Shown here: piece by piece, positions 54,185 to 63,900 of the stretch | How positions within the stretch are numbered: the first letter of the stretch is position 1 | Layout of the letters: each line of letters begins with the position of its first letter | Assembly: GCA_946811185.2 (NCBI GenBank) | Contig: OX328111.1 | Location: 40,164,388-40,228,387 of the forward strand | Direction: 5' to 3' | Source of the DNA: Hippopus hippopus | Lineage: Eukaryota; Mollusca; Bivalvia; Cardiida; Cardiidae | DNA: 64,000 nucleotides | Notes under the pieces: generated by a model | What the model was told of the DNA's origin: nothing | Database searches by the model: none | What the model saw: only the letters and a program-made list of their open reading frames with translations | Position numbers and translations under genes: made by a program

Positions 54185-54257
54185 CTTGTATTTGTGCGGT
54201 CAATTTATAGTATTGTTATTGAAGAATCACCTTTTATTGTTGTATCTCTTTTTATAC
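54185..54257 (-). other. Probable urease 5' UTR with a possible upstream acceptor
   Basis: Minus-strand sequence just upstream of the ATG has no earlier in-frame ATG and an in-frame TGA. A good acceptor (TTTTCAG then GTATAAAAAG) lies at 54258, so this may be the start of a 5' UTR exon. I see no clear promoter upstream because SINE-B sequence begins at about 54292. Confidence 0.4.
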
Positions 54258-54291
54258 CTGAAAAGCATAAGATAAAATCTCGTTAAATACA

Positions 54292-54765
54292 AGAGATTGA
54301 TTGAATGGTGATTGATTGAAAGATGTTTTACGCCGCTATAAACATTATTTCGGTCATTTCATGGCGGCAGCTCACACGTTCATATATGTCCTGGGATTAA
54401 TCAGTACTAGGCTAGGGCTCTGAAGTGTCTTGCATAAGGACAATCTTACGAACATTAAAGTTCACAACAAATGCATAGCTGAAATACAAACCGCTCCAGG
54501 TGGGATTCGAACCCGTGCTGTGAACATCCTCCTCACTTATTGAGGCTTAAAAGACCAAAACAAGACTAACAACTGGGCTAAATAAAATTCTGCCTAACGC
54601 AGATGCTAGGTATTGATTTTATACAGGAAGAAGCTGTGCTGTAAGGAAGGAGTGATCTCCCGTAACAACAGTCCCACGAAAAACCCAGTGCATCCAGTGA
54701 GACTCGAGCCGAGGCCTCCAGGTTACGAGTCTTACACTTCAGCACTGAGCCACGCAGGACCCCTC
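54292..54765 (-). mobile_element. SINE-B pair or dimer upstream of urease
   Basis: ATTG tail, TGTTTTACGCCGCTATAAAC, CTAGGCTAGGGCTCTGAAGT, GTGGGATTCGAACCCGTGCT, then a second head AGACTCGAGCCGAGGCCTCC ... GAGCCACGCAGGACCCC. Confidence 0.75.
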
Positions 54766-54769
54766 AGAA

Positions 54770-55130
54770 TACAAGACAGCTCACGAAATCGTGTCCAGTT
54801 GTCAGCGTGATTAAACACTTCGAACTGATAGATGTACCTTCGGTAATATGTGTCGAAATCATTAAGTTTTAACTGCAATATCGTGACAGGAGGTCAACAT
54901 GGGTGTATGCGTATAATTTGGGTTGAATTCTTTGTCATCTAATGCCTTGTTGTTCTAAAACGCTACGCCACCAAAATCTTATTGGCCTGAAACCTTGGTC
55001 TTCTATAAATGTCTTTAGAATCTTCTTTGGTTTTCAAAAATCTCTTGATCTTTAACAAACCTAATGTATATAATGCATTTCTCAATTGGACAACTCACTT
55101 GACAACCCTAGCATAGGTCTTCAGTGTTGA
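54770..55130. other. No gene recognised
   Basis: Upstream flank of urease; I see no coding or promoter motif I can defend. Confidence 0.4.
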
Positions 55131-55136
55131 ACATAA

Positions 55137-55376
55137 GAGCCATTCTCTGGCAAAAGGGGGTTTAATGCATCTCCACGATCCATTATACCGAGCAAGTCAT
55201 CACACAATTCTGTCTAACAACCGGTTGATCCTGTGGTACACTGGTCCTTGAACATGCAGAAAATTGACCAAATTGACCAAAAGCAAAAAGTTTCGACCCA
55301 GGTCAGCACGCACTGCACTGGCCGACCTGGGTTGATACTTTTTGCAGATGCATCAAGCACCCTTTTCATAAAGCAC
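55137..55376. mobile_element. F3 MITE
   Basis: GAGCCATTCTCTGGCAAAAG left, CGACCCAGGTCAGCACG hairpin, right TTTTCATAAAGCACC; AAATTGACC is duplicated inside. Confidence 0.8.
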
Positions 55377-55704
55377 CTATCTTTTATAATTCTTTATTAC
55401 TTCTTTATTAATCCTGTATTACTAGACCCGGGTGGTACTTTCGTGTTATTTCCCTTCTGTTGTCTTTACATTTCTTAGAACGTGAAAAAAAAACAAACAA
55501 ACAATATTTTCTCGTAAGTTAAAGACTGAAGTTGATTATTACTTTCCAATTGGCACAGCAGGTATCATCTTTTCAAAGCTGCCGACTGCTTTCTAACCTT
55601 AACAGAATGTTCTAGTTATTCGCCGAATGCAAAGGAAAATCAAAGCGTTGAGAACGCTGATGTGGCATTTGTCAAGGAAGCCACTGTGTAAATTTAATAA
55701 TTTG

Positions 55705-57030
55705 AAAACAGGACGGCCATGATGGCCCTGGATCGCTCACCTGAGTCAATAGGCGAAATTCACTCCACGCGCGTAATTCAATTTCTGACCAATTGTCTGG
55801 TCAATTGAGCTTAAAATGTGGCCTCTGGAGCGTCCACAAGGAATTTCCTGAAGTTGACCTAGTGACCTAATTTATCACCCGGTGTGACCCAATTTAGAAC
55901 TCGTCAAAAAAATTATCAAGACAAACATTCTGAAGTTTTCAAGTTAATTCAGCAATAAATGTGGCCTCTAGAGTGCCCACAAGGTATTTCTTAAATTTAC
56001 CAAGTGACCTAGTTCATGACCCCAGGTGACCCAATTCCAAACTCACCCAATATTTCATCAAGACAAACATTCTGACCAATTTTCAAGTCAATTGAGCAAA
56101 AAATATGGCCTCTAGAGTGCCCACAAAGTATTAGTTTAATTTAATCTTGAGACCTAGTTTATGACCCCAGGTGACCCAATTTTGAACTGACTGAACACGT
56201 TGTGCTCAGGTGGGCTAACAAACTTAGAACAGGTTCACTACATACCAAATAACAAAGCTCTATCCTTTCCAGTTTTAGAAAAGAAGAATTTTAAAGTTTT
56301 CCTTCTTTGTTCCTTTGTTCGAACTTGTGACCCCCGGGGCAGGGGCAGTTTTGACCCCAGCGGCATCATTGAACAAACTTGGTAGAGGTCCACTAGGAAT
56401 TGCTACATACCAAATATCAAAGCTCCACACCTTCCAGTTTTAGGGAAGAAGAAGTTTTCCTTCTTTGTTCCTATGTTCGAACTTGTGACCCCTGGGGCGG
56501 GGCCAGTATTGACCCCAGGGGCATCATATGAACAAAATTGGTAGAGGTCCACTAGGAGATGCTAGATGCCAAATATCACAGCTCCATGCCTTCCAGTTTC
56601 AGAGAAGAAGAATTTTAAAGTTTTCTTTCTTTGTTCCTATTTTCGAACTTGTGACCCCCGGGGCGGGGCCAGTTTTAACCCCAGGGGCATCATATGAACA
56701 AACTTGGTAGAGGTCCACTAGGAGATGCTACATACCAAATATCAAAGCTCTACGCCTTTTAATGTCAGAGAAGAAGATTTTCAAAGATTTTGCTATTTTT
56801 TTCCTTTCTGTTGCCATAGCAACCAGAGTTAAGGGTGGAATTCAATCTCTTGAACAACTTTATTAGAGCTTCACCCAAGGAACATCCCTGCCAAATTTCA
56901 CCAAGATTGGCCCAGCGGTTTAGGAGGAGAAGATGTTTAAAGGAATTGTGGACAGACGGACAGATGGACGCCGGACAATGACCGATCACAATACCTCACC
57001 TTAGCACTTCGTGCTCAGGTGAGCTAAAAA
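55705..57030 (+). repeat. Composite tandem element D3
   Basis: Left end GGCCATGATGGCCCTGGATC GCTCACCTGAG; about 3 units of 145 bp like D2; from 56200 about 4 units of 170 bp (CTTGTGACCCCCGGGGC, TTGGTAGAGGTCCACTAGGA); right end CGTGCTCAGGTGAGCTAAAA. Confidence 0.85.
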
Positions 57031-57034
57031 AAAA

Positions 57035-57745
57035 AAGAAAGAGAAATATTATTTAAATATTAACTTGAAAATCATCCTCCTAAGCAAATTAATACGTCTC
57101 TTTGGTTAAAGGGAGATTACTGGTGCCTAAGTTTGCGTTATTTGTGTATTGGTGGTCTCCCTTTGATCTTTCAAGAGGAGTCAGGAGTAACGTCCCTTGA
57201 CGGAAGGATGCACGATGGGTAGAGAGAGAAGCCATGTAAATATATTGAATTCAATTAAGTTTATACCTGAATACTATGATTTTGAGATATCTTTGGCCGT
57301 CAGGACCTAATTCCCATCATTACAATAAAGTTTTCTTCCTGTAAATATTCATGCACAATCAAATGAGTAGCGTGCAATCATGGGACGAACAAGCCCAGGG
57401 ACGAACTGGTTTTGGAACGAACAACCCCGGAAGCAAAGCGGTCAGAAGACAAATTATCATTGCGCCAATAGAAGGCTATGAAGAGGTGAAGCTATTTTTA
57501 CTCAAAAAGAAGTATTTCCATGATCGATAGCCTTTTGCAGTTTATTTCAATACGCCATTTCCAATTATATATCTGAGTGCTATTGAAAAACTCATTTGTC
57601 TTGAAAAATTGAGTTTAATTGGGTTTACTTCCTTCGGTTTTGGACAAAATACCATACATGGTCCTCAAAATTCAATATTGAACATTTATTATTGATCTCA
57701 TAGTGGCATTGTCTTCGACAAATGCCACAAAAAACACGATTAATA
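57035..57745. other. No gene recognised
   Basis: AT-rich; no recognisable repeat or coding signal. Confidence 0.5.
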
Positions 57746-57749
57746 TGTC

Positions 57750-57984
57750 TTAACTCTATAACAAACGACAAAATTTTTGAGTTCTAAAAATTGAAAGCAT
57801 TTCCAGACGACAAAAAAAAAAAAAAAAACGCGCCTCAAACATTGAAATTTGTTTCTAGAAGGGTAGAAAACATTGTTGGAAAATGAGAAAATGCTGGTTA
57901 CCAGCATTTTCTCCTTTTCCGAAAATGTTTTAAAAGCCCTCTTCCTCACATTCGTTAAAGTCGGGATGTGAGGTAAAGGATTAA
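57750..57984. mobile_element. F1 MITE
   Basis: TTAACTCTATAACAAACGAC left, GAAAATGCTGGTTACCAGC hairpin, right GATGTGAGGTAAAGGATTAA. Confidence 0.85.
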
Positions 57985-58086
57985 GACATGCTGACAACAT
58001 TTTTTCAAAAACAATATGGATTCTCGTCGTTTCGCCGTAAGCAACATAGTTCATCTGTTCGTAACAAATATATAATCCAGACACTG

Positions 58087-58278
58087 GATCCTCATTCACC
58101 AACCTTTCTTAAGAACATTCTTAGTCTTATGATGAATAATTTTCTTAACTTGAAAGTAACACAACTTCTGAAAGGCTAAACCAAATTGTTTAGCCAATCA
58201 AAATTTGTGTTACTTTCAAATCTAGGAAATTCTTGAGAACCAGACAAAGATTATTCTCAAAATAGCTGGTGAATATGG
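58087..58278. mobile_element. F5 MITE
   Basis: CCTCATTCACCAACCTTTCT left, AATAGCTGGTGAATATGGAC right, TGTTTAGCCAATCAAAATTT inside. Confidence 0.75.
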
Positions 58279-58568
58279 ACCCTGGTTATCCTGAACTCTT
58301 CGAAGGGCAACCGTTGCTTCCACTTTTCTACGCGACTGAGAATCGAAAGCACGAGCTATTACTCATGAGGTAAACGTACTGACTCATTGGTCAACGTAGT
58401 GGTAAAAAAGACTGGTTATGGCAGCCAACAAATGCCATACGGATGCTTCGTGAATCAGGGTTCGAACTAAACGTTCCAAGATTTAACTATGAAGAGTTGC
58501 TGTAAAGTGTAAGTAAGGAGATTAAATTTTGATACTTTGTCCTTACAGGACAGCCAGGCGTTTTGAAG

Positions 58569-58800
58569 GTGCTAATTTTTCACCAGACGACAAAATTTTA
58601 CACATGTAGATATTGAAAGGATTTGCAGATGACTTATTACACGTGTCTCAAACTACAAGGTTTGTCTTTGAAAGAGTAGAAAACATTGTTGGAAAATGTG
58701 GAAATGCTGATTACAAGCATTTCCACCTTTCCCTACAGTGTTTTCCTTAGTTTTACTCCTTAGGGTTATGAAAAAAATTATGTAATTTGGCAAGAGGCTA
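58569..58800. mobile_element. F1 MITE, diverged
   Basis: CTAATTTTTCACCAGACGAC left, GTAGAAAACATTGTTGGAAA arm, right TAATTTGGCAAGAGGCTAA. Confidence 0.75.
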
Positions 58801-58864
58801 AATAGCAGTCAAGCGTTAAGATATATCAAATTGCCAAGTGTTTTGGTTGTACCATTATGACAAT

Positions 58865-59127
58865 GCCACGCTGTGTCTGAAAAGGGGATTTAATACATCT
58901 GCAAAAAGTATCGAGTCATGTCAGCCTGTGCAGTCCGCGCAGGGTGACATGGGTCGATACTTTTCTTATTTTGCTAAATTTTCTTCGTGTACAAGGACCA
59001 GTCTACCTCAGGATTCAGCTTCTTGTTTAACAAAATGGATTATTATGGGTCTATGATTATGTGATGACTTGCATGATACAGTGCATCACGGAGATGTATT
59101 AGTTCCCCTTTTGTCAGAGCAATGGCA
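58865..59127. mobile_element. F3 MITE
   Basis: CACGCTGTGTCTGAAAAGGG left, CAGCCTGTGCAGTCCGCGCAG hairpin, right TTGTCAGAGCAATGGC. Confidence 0.82.
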
Positions 59128-59321
59128 CACAACTTAATTTGCATTTCCTTTGAAACATGGTCTGAGTTGAGAGATTGAAGAGGCTACTATTTCACATTAT
59201 AAAATACAATAGACATCGGATATGGCTACATCCTTCTTACTGTTGTTGCATGATTTATGTGCATGTCGTGTTCATCTTCATATCACACGTGAAAATTGTT
59301 GCAGAAGTGGTCTAAAATTGT

Positions 59322-59537
59322 TAACACTTAGGCTGCTAAGCGCGACTCACTGACCTTTTGCGAACAGTGTAGATCAAAATCAGACTGCACAGAACGTGCA
59401 GTCTGATCTTTGATCTACACTGTCCGATATACACATATGTATTTTCCCCTATAAAATACCTTTGAAATAGCAAAATTTTTATTTTTACTATTGGCTCAAA
59501 ATGTTCAATTTACTTATTTAGCAGGATAAGGGTTTTT
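59322..59537. mobile_element. F2 MITE, full length
   Basis: TTAACACTTAGGCTGCTAAG left, AAATCAGACTGCACAGAACG hairpin, right TTAGCAGGATAAGGGTTTTTAA. Confidence 0.85.
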
Positions 59538-59757
59538 AAGGTCTATGGCTCCTAACTCTCATATTAAAAGACGGAAGCTGCCGAGACTGGCCGAATAGCT
59601 TTTACGAAAACGTCGATGTTACACGATATTTACCGATGAATTAGTGGGTCCACGGTCCCTAACTCTCATATTAAAAGACGAAAGCTGCCGAGATTGGCCG
59701 AATAGCCTTTACGAAAACGTCGATGTTTACCTATGAGTTAGGGACTGTAGACCTTAA
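59537..59757. mobile_element. AAGGTCTAYRG-ended element with internal duplication
   Basis: Ends AAGGTCTATGGCTCCTAACT / AGTTAGGGACTGTAGACCTT; the sequence from CCTAACTCTCATATTAAAAG is repeated after 107 bases. Confidence 0.8.
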
Positions 59758-59867
59758 ATGAGAGACACAATGACATTGGTAACGATTGAAACACTACGCA
59801 ATACGCGAAAACTTTAGGCCGAAACACTGTCATTTGTGCCTTCATTAGCGTCGCCCATTATTATCAT

Positions 59868-60061
59868 AACTTTTGAACACACGACAAAATTTTACACTGG
59901 CCCAAATTGAAAGATTTGCGGACGACAAATCAAATGTGGCTCTAGTGATTGAATTTATTTCTGGCAGAGTAGAAAACATTTTGGGGAAAGTCTACTATGT
60001 TTTCCAAAATGTTATTCTTCAGGGTCGTAAAATCTCGGGATTGTGTAGTAAAGAGTTTTAA
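59868..60061. mobile_element. F1 MITE, hairpin lost
   Basis: TTTTGAACACACGACAAAAT left, GTAGAAAACATTTTGGGGAA and its complement without the GCTGGTTACCAGC part, right TTGTGTAGTAAAGAGTTTTAA. Confidence 0.7.
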
Positions 60062-60288
60062 TCACTCAAAAGATGACGTAATTGGGATTTCGATACTAAA
60101 ATTGAATCATGCCACTAAGCTTAGACCAGAAAATTTCTTTCATGGAAGTAATTTTTAACAAGTGAATTGATTGATTAAAAATTCCGCAAGATGTCTTTAC
60201 GGGACCAATAAAATACATGCACTTCATTAATTATTCATGAGATTTTGTTATTCAAATATACTACAGTACTAAGCTGGAGTGTAACTTA

Positions 60289-60637
60289 AAAGATATATCT
60301 ATACTCGTTTTCAGCCGGTTTTTAACCCATTTTATCTCTATTTTATAAACTTGTAATCATTTTTGTATCTTCATGCAAAATATTGCCCCTGACGGTTGCA
60401 AGGTTGAAAATATTACGACCGATAGAAAATACATTTCATTTTCAGGAGGCGATCAAAGAAGTCTTTGTTGCCGTTTCCGGTTATACAAATCCCTTGAGTT
60501 TCTTTATCCTGTACATCCTATGTATCGGTAATTTATCTATGCCTACACAGCTGACTAAATTCTGACCCATTCTACACACTATCAAGTTTTAACAGCGTTT
60601 CTTTTTCTCCCTCTGTCTGTTTGTAAGGATGTATCTT
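60289..60637. mobile_element. AAGATACATC-ended element, copy 2
   Basis: AAAGATATATCTATACTCGT, CCCCTGACGGTTGCAAGGTT, GTAATTTATCTATG, TGTAAGGATGTATCTTT; matches 7391-7732. Confidence 0.65.
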
Positions 60638-60870
60638 TAACTCCTGACCAGACGACAAAATTTTAGTCTTGTCCATGATGAAAGCATTTGCAGACGACAA
60701 ATTAAACTAAACTCCATTTTTTTGTTTGTTTTTGAAAGAGTAGAAAACTTTATAGGAAAAGAAGAAAATCCTGGCTACCAGCATTTTCTCCTTTTTCTAT
60801 AATGGTTTCAAAAGTTTTCTGAGTCAGGAACGTGAGAAACATGGGTTTTTTCTGTCAAGGGTAAAAAGAT
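60637..60870. mobile_element. F1 MITE
   Basis: TTTAACTCCTGACCAGACGA left, GAAAATCCTGGCTACCAGC hairpin, right end decayed. Confidence 0.75.
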
Positions 60871-60964
60871 AACACAGCATGCATTAATGCAGCTAAGCAG
60901 TTAAATGTAAACAGTCCAACGTCCAACTTATACAGCGGGAAATGTAATCATAAGTGTAGGTCGA

Positions 60965-61020
60965 AATTAGATGGCAGAGAACATGCAGTCTGATATTGGA
61001 TCTAACCTGTCCTATATCTT
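60965..61020. mobile_element. F2 MITE half hairpin
   Basis: AGAGAACATGCAGTCTGATA, TTGGATCTAACCTGTCCTAT. Confidence 0.5.
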
Positions 61021-61064
61021 GAATCTATCCCGGTACACTGTTTCATATTCTTTACTTTTTATCA

Positions 61065-61287
61065 GACATCAACTGGTTTTAGAATCTTTTAAAATGAAAC
61101 TATTCGCAGACGACAAATGGAATGCAACTTTAGGAATGTGGTTTCTCTTTGAAATAGTAGAAAACGTTGCAGGAAAAGGAGAAAATGCTGGTTACCAGCA
61201 TTTTCTCCTTTTTCTACAATGTTTTCAAAAGCTTTGTTAGTAAGGATCGTAAGCAACATGGGATTTTTCGGTGAAGGACAAAAAATA
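61065..61287. mobile_element. F1 MITE
   Basis: GTAGAAAACGTTGCAGGAAA arm and GAGAAAATGCTGGTTACCAG hairpin; left end decayed. Confidence 0.75.
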
Positions 61288-61389
61288 AAGCAGCATGCAC
61301 TAATGCAGCTCTAGATATTACATGTATTTTACATAACAGTACACATTCTAACGTCTAGCTCATGTCGCACGAAACGCAATTTGAATTTT

Positions 61390-61465
61390 CTTCGTCAGTG
61401 TAGATCAAGATCAGACTGCAGGCAACGTGCAGTATAATCTTGGATCTACACTGTCGTGTATCTTG
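61390..61465. mobile_element. F2 MITE hairpin core
   Basis: AGTGTAGATCAAGATCAGAC...AGTATAATCTTGGATCTACA. Confidence 0.65.
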
Positions 61466-61528
61466 GATATACACAGTCTTTTATTTTGCACTCTTGACAA
61501 GATGACAAAATTTTAGACTCGGCTGTAG

Positions 61529-61695
61529 TGAGATTGATTGATTGTATGGTGTGTAACGCCGTTTTCAACATTATTTCAGTTATCGCGGCGGTCAGTGCAC
61601 CTATCCATGCTTTCCTGGAGTTTCTGTTACCAGTATTCCGCACAATATTCTTTCCAAGCCACTTTCCCACATAACCATTGTCGAAACAATGGCAG
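61529..61695 (-). mobile_element. SINE-A copy, head lost
   Basis: (ATTG)n + GTATGGTGTGTAACGCC tail, CCTATCCATGCTTTCCTGGA, truncated at AACAATGGCAGCG. Confidence 0.75.
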
Positions 61696-61709
61696 CGATA
61701 TGTCTGTAT

Positions 61710-61849
61710 GTCCGAGGCCCAGTCTCCCTCATGATTTAGACGGTAGTTAAAAAAAAGTGACCATTATGGATCCATGAGTATGTGATGACTTGCTTGGTAT
61801 CATGCATCACGGAGATGCATTAAGTCCCCTTTCGCCAGAGCATGGCTCA
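61710..61849. mobile_element. F3 MITE fragment
   Basis: CCGAGGCCCAGTCTCCCTCA to TTTCGCCAGAGCATGGCTC; hairpin half lost. Confidence 0.75.
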
Positions 61850-61922
61850 TTTATTTTGTCGTCTGCAAATGCTTTCTGATTGGACCAGTGTACAATTTTG
61901 TCGTCTGGTGAAGAGTTAAAAG
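61850..61922. mobile_element. F1 MITE right-arm fragment
   Basis: TTTGTCGTCTGCAAATGCTT to GTCTGGTGAAGAGTTAAAA. Confidence 0.65.
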
Positions 61923-61946
61923 CTGTCCAAGTCTTTGGATTTGTCT

Positions 61947-62175
61947 TTAACCCGTTACCAGACGACAAATTTTTAGACTGGCCCAAATTGAAAGAAGTTG
62001 CAGACGACATTTCAAAGTGTGTGTAAATTGAAAAATAAGTCCCATATAGGGTAGAAAACATTGTGAGAAAAGGAGAAATTGCTTGTTACAAGCAATTTCT
62101 TCTTTTCTCACAATGTTTTCCTTAATATTTCTCTTCAGGGGCGTCAAAACAAGGGATTAAGTGGTAATAGGTTAA
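61947..62175. mobile_element. F1 MITE, TTAA-bounded
   Basis: TTAACCCGTTACCAGACGAC left, hairpin GAAATTGCTTGTTACAAGC, right TTAAGTGGTAATAGGTTAA. Confidence 0.88.
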
Positions 62176-62305
62176 AAGTGTATAAACATTACTGGAAAAG
62201 GAGTAAAGGCTGATTACTAGCATTTCCCCCTCTTTTCCCAAGATGTTGCCATAAGGCTTCTTCCCCAGGATCGTCAAACCAATGAATTGTGCGGAAAAGG
62301 GTTAA
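62172..62305. mobile_element. F1 MITE, short derivative sharing the TTAA
   Basis: TTAAAAGTGTATAAACATTA left, GGCTGATTACTAGCATTTCC, right AATTGTGCGGAAAAGGGTTAA. Confidence 0.78.
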
Positions 62306-62484
62306 AGATGTTTCGAAAAAAAAAAAGGAATGTTTTTTATCAGTTTACTTAATATGGCGCTCGAACAATCGCGTCAGACAAAACATGACCTAAAAAGCGG
62401 TTTCATGCAAAACCGCAAACGCCGACTTCAGACTTGCAGAGATTTATATTATATGTCGGTATGTCTAAGCGCTTTAAGCGCACA

Positions 62485-63900
62485 CCTCACGTAGTTCACC
62501 GTAGTTGGGAATGACCGTAGTTTGCCGTAGTTGAACTTATTAAACGTAGCTGAACCTAGTTTCACGTTGATAACAGTAGTTCAAAGTAGTAATGAACGTA
62601 GTTTGAACTTATGATTTGTCCGTAGTAAGTGCATAATTTTTGAACATGTTCCAAAATTTGTTACGGTTAACTACGATGTTTTAACCCTGCTGTGACCGTA
62701 GTTTGACCTTTGGGTTACCTTAGTCAACCGTAATTAACCCCTACTTAACATCTTTTCTTTCAAGGCGGCATAGCAAAATAAGCGATCAGCAATATCTGGC
62801 TCGTCAACTTCAAAAAGCACAGTGACTGTAGCTTACCCATATTGAGCAGGCGCAGCCACAACGGTTTACCGTAGTTGCGCGTACTTAGGACGTAGTTTAT
62901 ACGTAGTGTAACGTAATTAACCGTTGTTAGACGTAGTGATACCCTAGTTAACCCTAGACACTTTGCTTTCAGTTGAATATAGTTGACCGTTCTTACACGT
63001 AGGTCAACCTACTTAAGCCGTGGTCACACCTTACGTAGTTGACCGTAGTGGGAAATGACCGTAGATTGCCGTGGTTGAGTGTATTACACGTAGTTGAGCG
63101 TAGTTACACGTAGATAACCGTAGTTCAACGTAGTAATAAACGTAATTTGAACTTATGATTTGCCCGTAGTAAGCGCATAATTTTTGAACATGTTCAAAAA
63201 TTTGTTACGGTTAACTACGGTTTTGTGACTCTACTGTGACCGTAGTTTGAACGTAGTTGACTGTAGTTAACCGTAATTGACCCTTCTTAATCGTAGTGTG
63301 TTTAATACGTTCAACTACGGCCAACTACGGTAATTCCCGCCAACGGTCAACTACGTAAGATGTGACAGCGGTTAATGTACAGTGACTGCATCTTACTCGT
63401 ATTCAGCAGGCACAACCACAAGGTTTTACCGTAGTTTAACGTAGTTGACCTTAATTTATCATAATTGTGCGTACTTAGGACGTAGTTTATACGTAGTTTA
63501 ACGTAGTTAATCGTAGTTAGACGTAGTAATAACCTAGTTAACCCTAGCTACTTTGCACGCAGTTGAATGCAGTTGACCGTACTTACACGAAGTTCAACCT
63601 GCTTAGACTTTCTATATTTCCTCTTTTTGTCAATTGTGAACCTACTTCGAACGTACTACAACCTAGTTGACCGTAGTTAACACCACGGCAGACTACGTTT
63701 GAAATGAACAACGGACAACTACGTGCATGACCGTAAATGTGACCATGGCTTTAGACCTTCTGTGTTTCCCCTTTTTGCCAATTTTGAACCTACTTCGAAC
63801 GTATTTCAACCTAGTTGACCGGAGTAACACTATGACAGACTAAGTTTGAAATGAACTACGGACAACTTCGTGCATGACCGTAAATTTGACCATGGCTTTA
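62485..63900 (+). repeat. CGTAGTT-rich element block
   Basis: Dozens of GTAGTTGACC / GTAGTTAACC / ACGTAGTTT words in direct and complementary form. A block of about 220 bp at 62485 (CACGTAGTTCACCGTAGTTG) is repeated at 63030, and CGTGCATGACCGTAAATKTG with CCATGGCTTTA occurs at about 63722 and 63870. No frame of interest on either strand. Confidence 0.85.
63022..63367. mobile_element. Inverted-repeat element inside the CGTAGTT block
   Basis: Left end GTCACACCTTACGTAGTTGA and right end complement GTCACATCTTACGTAGTTGA match with one change and continue through GACCGT. Confidence 0.75.

Noticed and set aside
111..62305. Regularly spaced palindromes as a possible CRISPR array or rho-independent terminators
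   Set aside because: Window is eukaryotic; palindromes are MITE hairpins with their own inverted ends and irregular spacing.
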